Assembly (NCBI GenBank): GCA_002359085.1
Contig: DEQB01000096.1
Coordinates: 1-12,967 of the forward strand
Source: Erysipelothrix sp. UBA3377
GTDB taxonomy: Bacteria > Bacillota_I > Bacilli_A > Erysipelotrichales > Erysipelotrichaceae
Reading direction: 5' to 3'
DNA: 12,967 nt
Position 1 is the stretch's first letter. Every line of letters starts with the position of its first letter. The translations under genes and the position numbers were made by a program. Positions 6,379 through 12,967 of this stretch are shown here, piece by piece. Under the pieces are notes generated by a model. That model saw nothing but the letters and a program-made list of their open reading frames with translations. It did no database searches and was not told the DNA's origin.

Positions 6379-7962
6379 TTGAAAACAACAGACATTCAAT
6401 TAAACAAAATGAGTTTGGGTATTGAGCTTGGTTCAACGCGTATAAAAGGCGTTTTAATCGATTCTAAAGGGAGTGCTTTGGCCAGTGGAGAATTCGATTG
6501 GGAAAACCAATTGGTAGATGGCATTTGGACTTATGACCTGGATACAGTTTGGTCAGGCATTCAATCTGTCTATTCACAGATTAAAGCATCTATTTTACAA
6601 CAATATGATATAAAAATTACAAACCTTGGATCCATAGGGTTCAGCGCTATGATGCATGGATATTTGGCTTTTGATAAAGCAGATACGTTATTGGTTCCTT
6701 TTAGAACATGGCGTAATGTGATGACTGAAGGGGCAGAAAAAGAATTGACGGCCTTATTCAATCACAACATTCCACAACGTTGGAGTATTGCGCATTTATA
6801 CCAAGCAATCTTAAATGAAGAATCACATGTTCATGATGTCGCCTTCTTTACCACCTTGGCAGGATACGTTCACTGGCAATTGACCGGTGAAAAAGTGTTG
6901 GGTGTTGGTGATGCTTCAGGAATGTTTCCCATTGATGTAGAAACAAAAGATTATGATTCTAATATGATCGATCAATTCAATACACTGATTCAATCAAAAG
7001 GGGTAAATTTAGATTTAAATGATATCTTACCCAAAAGTTTACTTGCGGGAACTGATGCGGGTAAATTAACAGATGAAGGTGCTTTACTTTTAGACCCTAC
7101 AGGGGATTTAAAAGCAGGTGTGATCTTTGCGCCTCCTGAAGGGGATGCGGGAACTGGAATGGTCGCAACCCATGCAATCTTACCCAATACGGGTAATGTA
7201 TCTGCAGGAACCAGTGTGTTTGCGATGATTGTTTTAGAAGATAAACTTCAAAAAGTGTATCCTGAGATTGATATTGTCACCACACCTTTGGGTGATGGCG
7301 TGGCGATGGTGCATGTGAATAACTGTACTTCAGAAATCAATGCATGGGCAAATGTGTTTGGGGATTTCGCAAAACGTATGGGACTTGAATTTACACAGGG
7401 TCAACTATTTGAAACCTTGTTTAATGCGGCCCTTGAATCTGATGATGGTTTAGAAGGCATCTTGTCCTATGGATACCACTCAGGTGAAAACATTACGCAG
7501 ATATCTGAAGGTAGACCTTTATTGGTTAGAAAACCGGATGCGAACTTTACATTTGCGAACTTTATGCGCTCTCATATTGACAGTGCATTCGCAACCTTAC
7601 ATATCGGTATGCAAATATTATTTGATGAAGATGTACGTGTTGATTCTATTGTGGGTCATGGCGGTATTTTCAAAACTAAGGGTGTGGCACAACACATTGT
7701 GGCCAACGCAGTTGAGAGTCCCGTTACTTTAATGGATACCGCATCTGAAGGTGGTGCTTGGGGTATGGCGCTTTTGAGTCAATATATGTTGAAGTCAGCG
7801 TCACAAACACTGCACGCATATTTGGACAATGAAGTATTTAAGGGTGTTGAAACCATTTCATATACACCCCATGAAAAAGATATCGAAACGTATCGTGAAT
7901 ATGTGAAGCGATATGAAAAAGGATTGGAAATTGAAAAGGAAGCCATAAAAAGCTTTTCATAG
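6379..7962 (+). CDS. araB: L-ribulokinase, FGGY carbohydrate kinase family
   Basis: This enzyme phosphorylates L-ribulose to L-ribulose 5-phosphate with ATP in the cytoplasm, the second step of L-arabinose use. The 527-residue protein has the two-domain FGGY kinase pattern: phosphate loop GIELGSTRIK (14-23), GDASGMF (177-183), GDAGTG with probable catalytic Asp256 (255-260), SAGTSV (275-280), the nucleotide-binding GHGGIF (426-431) and ASEGGAWG (455-462). It resembles the kinase branch found beside araD/araA in several Bacillota and Bacteroidota rather than the classic enterobacterial AraB. The start is TTG at 6379, with GGGAGG (6367-6372) at good spacing. The only nearby ATG in frame (6409) has no ribosome site, and the ATG at 6374 is out of frame and stops at once. 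It is the first gene of the operon; its TAG stop overlaps the ribosome site of araD. Sequence alone could fit xylulokinase, but the araD-araA context favours ribulokinase. Confidence 0.88.
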   Translation: MKTTDIQLNKMSLGIELGSTRIKGVLIDSKGSALASGEFDWENQLVDGIWTYDLDTVWSGIQSVYSQIKASILQQYDIKITNLGSIGFSAMMHGYLAFDKADTLLVPFRTWRNVMTEGAEKELTALFNHNIPQRWSIAHLYQAILNEESHVHDVAFFTTLAGYVHWQLTGEKVLGVGDASGMFPIDVETKDYDSNMIDQFNTLIQSKGVNLDLNDILPKSLLAGTDAGKLTDEGALLLDPTGDLKAGVIFAPPEGDAGTGMVATHAILPNTGNVSAGTSVFAMIVLEDKLQKVYPEIDIVTTPLGDGVAMVHVNNCTSEINAWANVFGDFAKRMGLEFTQGQLFETLFNAALESDDGLEGILSYGYHSGENITQISEGRPLLVRKPDANFTFANFMRSHIDSAFATLHIGMQILFDEDVRVDSIVGHGGIFKTKGVAQHIVANAVESPVTLMDTASEGGAWGMALLSQYMLKSASQTLHAYLDNEVFKGVETISYTPHEKDIETYREYVKRYEKGLEIEKEAIKSFS

Positions 7963-7969
7963 GAGGCAT

Positions 7970-8671
7970 ATGTTAGAAGCATTGAAACAAAAGGTCTATG
8001 AAGCCAATATGGAAGTTCAAAGACAAAATTTAATTAAATATACTTGGGGGAATGTCAGTGGGGCTGATCATGAGAAACAATTGTTTGTAATCAAACCCAG
8101 TGGTGTGAGTTATGAGACACTAAAGCCTGCTGATATGGTAGTGTGCGATTTTGAAGGCAATGTGGTTGAAGGGGATCTTAACCCATCGTCTGATACGAAA
8201 ACACATGCGGCACTTTATCGAGAATATCCAGAGATCAAAGGGATTGTGCACACACACTCGCCTTGGGCAACCTCTTGGGCGCAAGCAGGATTGGATGTAC
8301 CAGTATATGGAACGACCCACGCGGATACATTCTATGGTTCAGTTCCATGTGCAAGATTTCTAACACAAGAAGAAATCGATACGGATTATGAAGGCAATAC
8401 GGGGAATGTGATCATTGAAACCTTTAAGGAAAGAGGCTTGAATGTGATGGATGTGCCGGCAGTATTGTTGAATGGACATGGTCCATTTACTTGGGGAAAA
8501 GACGCAAACGAAGCCGTTGTGAATGCGGTTGTCTTGGAAGAAGTTTGTAAGATGAATTATTACACAAAGCGTTTGAATGAAGATGTAGAAGCCTTACCTA
8601 AACGCGTCTTAGATAAACACTATTTAAGAAAACATGGTAAAGATGCTTATTATGGACAAGGAGTAAAATGA
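7970..8671 (+). CDS. araD: L-ribulose-5-phosphate 4-epimerase
   Basis: This enzyme converts L-ribulose 5-phosphate to D-xylulose 5-phosphate, which enters the pentose phosphate or phosphoketolase route. It has 233 residues, like the 231-residue E. coli enzyme, and belongs to the class II aldolase/epimerase fold. Visible motifs are TWGNVSG (25-31), KPSGVSY (42-48), SSDTKTH with Asp75 (73-79), HTHS with zinc ligands His94 and His96, THAD with Asp119, and NGHGPF with zinc ligand His170. Tyr228 near the C-terminus matches the catalytic Tyr of E. coli AraD. The Asp residue of THAD and this Tyr argue for epimerase rather than fuculose aldolase. AGGAGG (7961-7966) overlaps the araB stop and lies close to the ATG. 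The TGA stop overlaps the araA start, so translation is probably coupled. Confidence 0.96.
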   Translation: MLEALKQKVYEANMEVQRQNLIKYTWGNVSGADHEKQLFVIKPSGVSYETLKPADMVVCDFEGNVVEGDLNPSSDTKTHAALYREYPEIKGIVHTHSPWATSWAQAGLDVPVYGTTHADTFYGSVPCARFLTQEEIDTDYEGNTGNVIIETFKERGLNVMDVPAVLLNGHGPFTWGKDANEAVVNAVVLEEVCKMNYYTKRLNEDVEALPKRVLDKHYLRKHGKDAYYGQGVK

Positions 8672-10095
8672 TGTTAGTTACAAGTAAAAAAGAATTTTGG
8701 TTTGTAGTAGGGGCACAAGACCTCTACGGAGATGATGCTTTGGCTGAAGTAAAAGCCCATGCGCAACAAATGGTGGATGCATTGAATGGAAGTGGTAAGT
8801 TTTTATACCCAATCGTACTTCAAGATTTGGGTGTCAATGCTGAATCAATTACCACTGTCATGAAAGAAATTAACTATCGTGATGAAGTGGCCGGTGTGAT
8901 TACATGGATGCATACCTTCTCACCCGCAAAAATGTGGATTCGTGGAACACAACTTCTACAAAAACCACTCTTGCATTTAGCAACTCAGTTTAATGAAAGC
9001 ATTCCTTGGTCAACCATCGATATGGATTTCATGAACTTAAATCAATCAGCACACGGTGATCGTGAATATGGTCATATCAATGCTCGTTTACAAAAGAACA
9101 ATAAAATCGTTGTGGGATTCTGGAAAAATGATGATGTTCAAGAAGCAGTATCTCGTTGGATGGACATGGCTGTTGCCTACAATGAAGGATTCAACATTAA
9201 AGTAGCGCGATTTGGAGATAACATGCGGGATGTCGCTGTTACCGATGGAGACAAAGTTGAAGCACAAATTCAATTTGGTTGGTACGTTGATTACTACGGA
9301 GTGGGCGATTTGGTTGAAGTCATCGATGCTGTAAGTGATGCAGAAGTCGATGCTTTATTTGAAACCTATAAAGATTTATATGAATTTGATTATGGAAATA
9401 ATGATGAAGCACACTGGACTCAATCCGTAAAAGTTCAAGCACGTTATGAAATTGCTTTAAAGCGTTTCTTAGAAGCTGGAAACTATACTGCATTCAGTTC
9501 AAATTTCCAAGACCTACATGGTATGAAACAGTTACCGGGATTAGCGGTGCAACGTTTGATGGAGCAGGGTTATGGATTTTCGGGAGAAGGTGACTGGAAA
9601 ACAGCTGCATTGTCTCGATTCATGAAAATCATGAGCCACAATAAACAAACTGGATTCATGGAGGATTATACGTATGAATTGTCATCTGGAAATGAAGCAA
9701 TCTTACAATCACACATGTTAGAAGTGGATCCTACTTTCTCAGATCGTAAACCACGTATTGTGGTAGAACCTTTATCAATTGGTGATAAGGAAGATCCAGC
9801 ACGTCTTGTATTTGATGGTACATCCGGTGATGGGATTGCGGTATCTGTGGCTGACTTTGGTACACACTTCAAAATCTTAGTCAATGAAATTGAAGCCTTC
9901 ACACCCAGTGAAGCTGCACCTAAACTACCTGTAGCACGCGTTATGTGGACACCCAAGCCAAACTTTAAGGAAGGTGTTAAAGCGTGGATCACTGAGGGTG
10001 GCGGACACCATACAGTCGCATCTCTCTCATTAACAACGGATCAAATTGTTGATTGGGCACGTATGTTGGATGTAGAAACTATCGTCATTAAATAA
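8671..10095 (+). CDS. araA: L-arabinose isomerase
   Basis: This enzyme interconverts L-arabinose and L-ribulose using Mn2+, the first step of the pathway. The protein is about 474 residues and full length for the family. The N-terminus EFWFVVGAQDLYG and the HTFSPAKMWI segment are typical. The metal ligands are recognisable as Glu307 (GEGDW), Glu332 (MEDYTY), His349 (QSHMLE) and His448 (GGGHHT), counting from the upstream ATG. Two ATG codons stand in tandem at 8668 and 8671. AAGGAG (8658-8663) lies 4 bases before the first and 7 before the second, so 8671 is preferred; it shares one base with the araD TGA stop. araA is the last gene of the operon, followed by a stem-loop. The araB-araD-araA order puts the first enzyme of the pathway last. 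Confidence 0.96.
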   Translation: MLVTSKKEFWFVVGAQDLYGDDALAEVKAHAQQMVDALNGSGKFLYPIVLQDLGVNAESITTVMKEINYRDEVAGVITWMHTFSPAKMWIRGTQLLQKPLLHLATQFNESIPWSTIDMDFMNLNQSAHGDREYGHINARLQKNNKIVVGFWKNDDVQEAVSRWMDMAVAYNEGFNIKVARFGDNMRDVAVTDGDKVEAQIQFGWYVDYYGVGDLVEVIDAVSDAEVDALFETYKDLYEFDYGNNDEAHWTQSVKVQARYEIALKRFLEAGNYTAFSSNFQDLHGMKQLPGLAVQRLMEQGYGFSGEGDWKTAALSRFMKIMSHNKQTGFMEDYTYELSSGNEAILQSHMLEVDPTFSDRKPRIVVEPLSIGDKEDPARLVFDGTSGDGIAVSVADFGTHFKILVNEIEAFTPSEAAPKLPVARVMWTPKPNFKEGVKAWITEGGGHHTVASLSLTTDQIVDWARMLDVETIVIK

Positions 10096-10106
10096 TGAAT
10101 TTAATT

Positions 10107-10170
10107 AAAGAAGTAAGTAAGGAATGGTATGGTTTAAATCATACAAAATCCAAACTTACTTCTTTTCTTT
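10107..10170 (+). terminator. Stem-loop after araA, probable terminator
   Basis: AAAGAAGTAAGT (10107-10118) pairs perfectly with ACTTACTTCTTT (10154-10165). Inside lies a further short hairpin of GTATG (10127-10131) with CATAC (10140-10144). The 3' arm leads into a broken T-rich run up to 10170. The long perfect stem and position 11 bases after the araA stop support termination of araBDA. The low GC content and interrupted T tract make its efficiency uncertain. Confidence 0.65.
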
Positions 10171-10198
10171 ACGAATGTTTTCTAAAATCACATTTTCG

Positions 10199-10207
10199 TG
10201 TTAAAAT
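10199..10207 (+). promoter_or_regulatory. Probable araR promoter, extended -10
   Basis: TGTTAAAAT gives a TG-extended -10 with TAAAAT (10202-10207), 25 bases before the preferred ATG of araR. No good -35 element stands 16-18 bases upstream, which is common for extended -10 promoters. No convincing AraR box overlaps it, so autoregulation is not evident. Confidence 0.5.
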
Positions 10208-10231
10208 AGCTACAGAGAGAGGTGATTGAAT

Positions 10232-11308
10232 ATGACCTTTAAAAGTAAACATGAACAGTTACAATTTGAAATTAAAAAAATGATCAAGGATCAAAATCTG
10301 AAACCCGGAGATCGTCTACCCTCTGAACATGAGTTTCAAGAACAATTTGAAGTCAGTCGACATACCGTTCGTACGGCACTCAGTCGTTTGGAAAACCAGG
10401 GGTTTATCTATAAAGAACAAGGTTCTGGGTCTTTTGTTTCAGATGTTTCTAAAAATGGTCGCAATAAAGAAATTGGTGTTATCACCACCTATATTTCAGA
10501 CTATATTTTTCCTACCATTATTCGCGGTATTGAGAAGGAATTAACCGATCAAGGATATTCAATGATTTTAACCAGTACCAATAATGAGATAGAGATGGAA
10601 AAACGTGCCATTGAAATGATGGTCAATAGAAATGTGGATGGCCTTATTATTGAACCAACCAAGAGTGCATACTATAATCCCAATATTGGTCTGTATCTAC
10701 ATTTAAAAGAAATGGGCATTCCCATTATGATGATTAACGCACGCTATGAAGAAATTGAAGTGCCCATGGTTGGGATGGATGACTTCCAAGCCTCGTATAG
10801 CGTTACTAAGCATTTAATTGATAATGGACATACGAAAATAGGTGGTATCTTCAAAGTCGATGACAGACAGGGTAAAGAGCGTCTGCGCGGATATATTCAA
10901 GCCTGCTATGAATATGGTGTTGAATATGTATCGGATCAGGTTTTAATCTATGAAACGGATACATTATTAAAAGTGCTTCAAAACCAAGCCACACCGATTG
11001 TGAAAAACAAGAAGGTTACGGGTTTTGTGTGTTATAACGATAAAGTAGCGATTGAACTCTTGAACATCATTTGGCAACAGGGTTACAGTGTTCCAGAAGA
11101 TTTCTCAATTGTGAGCCATGATAATTCTTCACTGAGTGGTATGACCAAGGTCCACCTTACGGGTATTGATCATCCAAAAAGTGAATTGGGTAAAGTTGCG
11201 GCTCAAAACTTACTGGAATATGTTGAAGGTAAAACCCATGAGATGGAAAGTAAAGTTTTCAAAGGCGATTTAATTGTTAAGAACAGTGTTAAGAAAATTG
11301 AGTCATAA
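10232..11308 (+). CDS. araR: AraR-type arabinose-responsive transcriptional repressor (GntR HTH plus LacI-type sensor)
   Basis: The protein is about 358 residues from ATG 10232. An N-terminal GntR winged helix-turn-helix covers roughly residues 1-70 (GDRLPSE, VSRHTVRTALSRLENQGFIYKEQGSGSFV). A C-terminal LacI/periplasmic-binding-like sensor domain covers about 78-355 (IGVITTYISDYIFPTIIRGI, DGLIIEP, VGMDDFQASY, VTGFVCYND, FSIVSHDNS). This chimeric layout is diagnostic of Bacillus AraR (about 360 residues), which leaves its operators when L-arabinose binds. The TTG at 10226 is in frame but touches the AGAGGTGA ribosome site (10218-10225); ATG 10232, six bases after it, is the better start. The gene follows araBDA and probably has its own promoter. 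Its likely targets are the paired boxes before the small LamG gene and araB. Confidence 0.92.
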   Translation: MTFKSKHEQLQFEIKKMIKDQNLKPGDRLPSEHEFQEQFEVSRHTVRTALSRLENQGFIYKEQGSGSFVSDVSKNGRNKEIGVITTYISDYIFPTIIRGIEKELTDQGYSMILTSTNNEIEMEKRAIEMMVNRNVDGLIIEPTKSAYYNPNIGLYLHLKEMGIPIMMINARYEEIEVPMVGMDDFQASYSVTKHLIDNGHTKIGGIFKVDDRQGKERLRGYIQACYEYGVEYVSDQVLIYETDTLLKVLQNQATPIVKNKKVTGFVCYNDKVAIELLNIIWQQGYSVPEDFSIVSHDNSSLSGMTKVHLTGIDHPKSELGKVAAQNLLEYVEGKTHEMESKVFKGDLIVKNSVKKIES

Positions 11309-11333
11309 GGGATGAATTTGTTCATCCTTTTTT
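11307..11333 (+). terminator. Intrinsic terminator after araR
   Basis: GGATGAA (11310-11316) pairs with TTCATCC (11321-11327) around a TTTG loop, with extra A-T pairing at the base and six T residues (11328-11333). It begins within the stop codon of araR. Confidence 0.9.
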
Positions 11334-11354
11334 ATGGTATATTATGGGTAAACC

Positions 11355-11383
11355 TTGCATTCATTAAATTAATCACATATAAT
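11355..11383 (+). promoter_or_regulatory. Probable promoter of the OpgB/LtaS-like gene
   Basis: A perfect -10 TATAAT (11378-11383) has a weak -35 TTGCAT (11355-11360) at 17 bases. It lies 28 bases before the preferred ATG at 11411 and just after the araR terminator, so the downstream gene is probably transcribed separately from araR. No AraR box is seen here. Confidence 0.65.
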
Positions 11384-11410
11384 ATCAATTCAATTTAGGA
11401 GGTGACATAT

Positions 11411-12931
11411 ATGCAAAACTTTAAGAAAATTATGAGATTTATATTAATTACGATTGCTTTATTTATCGTGTGTTTGCCCACATATATTTTTAACAGCTTT
11501 GGACATATGGACCTTGAACAAATCGTGTTTTTATTCAATAGCGATGGGGCGGGAGCCGATTTAAGTGCCGTTAGTGATTACTTTAAATTCGCAATTCCAA
11601 GGATCCTTGTCACGTATGTGATATGGTTTGTGATCTATATTATTTATAAGAAATTTGAAACAAAAATTAACAGTTGGAACTGGCTCAACAACATTAAATA
11701 CTTTGTGAAGACTCCGAAATTTATGTCAAAGTCGGCGTCAAAAATCGTGGTTGTGACAGTCTTATTGGCTTTATTCTTAAACCAACAATTCAATGTATCG
11801 GGTTATATTTTTAATTCACAAGAAACCACATACTTGTACGAACTGAACTACGTGGATCCTAATGACGTTGAGATTTCGTTCCCTCAAGAGAAACGTAACC
11901 TTATCTATATTGTCTTGGAATCAATGAATACAAACTTTAGTGATATTGAAATCGATGGGGAAGTCACAAACTTGATTCCCAATATTGAAGCACTTGCTAA
12001 AAAGAACGTATCCTTTAGTCATCATGAATCCTTTGGGGGATTTCAACACCTTAAAGGGATGACATGGACGGTCGCAAGTCTTGTGGGTCAAACCAGTGGG
12101 GTACCTCTTAATGTGCCTTTGAAGAATAACAGTTATGGTAAAAATGGACACTTCTTACCCGGTTTAACAACCTTGGGTCAAATCTTAGAAAATAATGGCT
12201 ATGCCAATTATTTCTTAATGGGAAGTGATGCGAACTTTGGGGGTCGCCTTTCTTATTTCGAAACCCATGGTAACTATGAAATTTATGATACAAACTATTT
12301 AAAAGAAGTGGGTTACATTCCAGAGGATTATGATGTATTTTGGGGCATGGAAGACTTGAAGTTATTTGATGTTGCTAAAACAAAATTATTGGAAATCTCT
12401 GAAAGTAATGAACCTTTTAACTTCACAATGTTAACTGTGGATACTCATTATCCAAAAGGATATGTGGATGAGACGTGTGCCCTACCTTATGATTCTGATT
12501 ACGCCAATGCCATTGCTTGTTCTGATTTAAAAATCATTGAATTTGTTACATGGCTTCAAGCACAGGACTTCTATGAAAACACTACCGTTATTTTAACGGG
12601 TGATCATGAAACCATGAACAATGAGTTCTTGAGTCAAAGTGTTGAAGCTGAAAAGAGAATGTATAATACATTCCTTAATTTACCATTTGAAGTTGAAGAT
12701 GACGTATTGGTAAACCGAAACTTCTCTGCACTGGATATGTTCCCAACGACTATTGCGTCATTGGGTGCAGAAATTCAAGGTGACCGTTTGGGTTTGGGTA
12801 GTAACCTATTCTCTGGTAGAAAAACGCTGATTGAAAAATTAGGAGTTGAATATATTAACGAAGAGTTTGGTAAGAAGTCAGAATTGTATAACTTTAGTTT
12901 CTTTGTGAAAGAAGAAAGTGATGAAGCATAA
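11411..12931 (+). CDS. Membrane-bound OpgB/LtaS-like phosphoglycerol transferase (sulfatase superfamily)
   Basis: The protein has 506 residues from ATG 11411, which lies five bases after a full AGGAGGTGA (11397-11405). The in-frame GTG at 11402 lies inside that ribosome site and is rejected. Three N-terminal membrane helices (about 9-27, 61-80, 111-126) precede an extracellular alkaline-phosphatase/sulfatase domain (about 163-460). Key residues are Glu170 in IVLES (metal), Thr218 or Thr220 in GMTWTVAS (probable nucleophile), His346 in VDTHYPKG (substrate), and Asp398-His399 in TGDHE (metal). The GMTWT...SGVPL segment and the paired Cys356/Cys370 resemble E. coli OpgB (MdoB) more than S. aureus LtaS, which has five helices. 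The family moves phosphoglycerol from phosphatidylglycerol to glycolipids, glycans or lipoteichoic acid outside the membrane. The acceptor here is unknown, and no functional link with arabinose is evident. Confidence 0.85.
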   Translation: MQNFKKIMRFILITIALFIVCLPTYIFNSFGHMDLEQIVFLFNSDGAGADLSAVSDYFKFAIPRILVTYVIWFVIYIIYKKFETKINSWNWLNNIKYFVKTPKFMSKSASKIVVVTVLLALFLNQQFNVSGYIFNSQETTYLYELNYVDPNDVEISFPQEKRNLIYIVLESMNTNFSDIEIDGEVTNLIPNIEALAKKNVSFSHHESFGGFQHLKGMTWTVASLVGQTSGVPLNVPLKNNSYGKNGHFLPGLTTLGQILENNGYANYFLMGSDANFGGRLSYFETHGNYEIYDTNYLKEVGYIPEDYDVFWGMEDLKLFDVAKTKLLEISESNEPFNFTMLTVDTHYPKGYVDETCALPYDSDYANAIACSDLKIIEFVTWLQAQDFYENTTVILTGDHETMNNEFLSQSVEAEKRMYNTFLNLPFEVEDDVLVNRNFSALDMFPTTIASLGAEIQGDRLGLGSNLFSGRKTLIEKLGVEYINEEFGKKSELYNFSFFVKEESDEA

Positions 12932-12932
12932 G

Positions 12933-12959
12933 AAAAGAATCCATGACGGATTCTTTTTT
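12933..12959 (+). terminator. Intrinsic terminator after the OpgB/LtaS-like gene
   Basis: AGAATCC (12936-12942) pairs with GGATTCT (12948-12954) around a 5-base loop, with further A-T pairs at the base and a T run to 12959. It starts two bases after the stop codon. Confidence 0.9.
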
Positions 12960-12967
12960 CTTTATTT

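Noticed and set aside
7629..7640. TGTACGTGTT inside araB and a similar sequence near 76 in the giant gene
   Set aside because: Isolated half-site matches within coding sequence, with no pairing at about 40 bp.
10168..10178. Possible AraR box upstream of araR (TTTACGAATG)
   Set aside because: Only the central TACG and scattered outer bases match; the right half lacks the GTACAA arm, so it is no better than chance in AT-rich DNA.
11832..11845. AraR-like half site (ACTTGTACGAAC) inside the OpgB-like gene
   Set aside because: It lies deep in coding sequence (residues YLYELN), has only one good arm and no paired box or promoter nearby.

Overview
The window is 12,967 bases of AT-rich DNA from a low-GC, Gram-positive-derived bacterium (Bacillota/Mycoplasmatota). 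All genes lie on the + strand. Strong AGGAGG ribosome binding sites, sigma-A-type promoters, intrinsic terminators, an AraR-type GntR/LacI repressor and a CcpA-type cre site support this placement. UGA is a real stop codon (it ends araD), so the Mycoplasma/Spiroplasma code is excluded. The surface proteins end in a membrane helix plus a short Lys/Arg tail with no LPXTG signal. This would fit Erysipelotrichia or UGA-stop Mollicutes such as Acholeplasma/Izemoplasma, but the genus cannot be fixed from sequence alone.

Region 1 (1-6221) holds two related surface proteins. The first is the 3' part of a very large gene whose start lies before the window. It encodes four atrophied-Ig-like modules, six LamG/concanavalin-type jelly rolls and a C-terminal membrane anchor. 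The second is a complete small protein with a signal peptide, one LamG domain, an Asp/Thr/Val repeat linker and the same kind of anchor. It looks like a stand-alone copy of the last LamG-plus-anchor module of its neighbour.

Region 2 (6379-10095) is a tight araB-araD-araA operon: an FGGY-type L-ribulokinase, L-ribulose-5-phosphate 4-epimerase and L-arabinose isomerase. Together they convert L-arabinose to D-xylulose 5-phosphate. No transporter is present in the window.

Region 3 (10226-11308) is araR, the L-arabinose-responsive repressor. Region 4 (11411-12931) is a separately transcribed membrane-bound OpgB/LtaS-like phosphoglycerol transferase.

The main observation links regions 1 and 2. 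The small LamG gene and araBDA have near-duplicate control regions: a terminator, an AraR-like box about 40 bp upstream, then a second AraR-like box inside a strong promoter. The small LamG gene also has an excellent cre site over its predicted transcription start. The single-LamG surface protein is therefore probably induced by arabinose and repressed by preferred sugars. This suggests a cell-surface arabinan or arabinose-polymer capture system. The large LamG protein next to it, perhaps carrying a catalytic domain upstream of the window, may be its partner.

There is no gene-free stretch longer than 300 bases. The gaps (5156-5291, 6222-6378, 10096-10231, 11309-11410) contain the terminators, operators and promoters listed.
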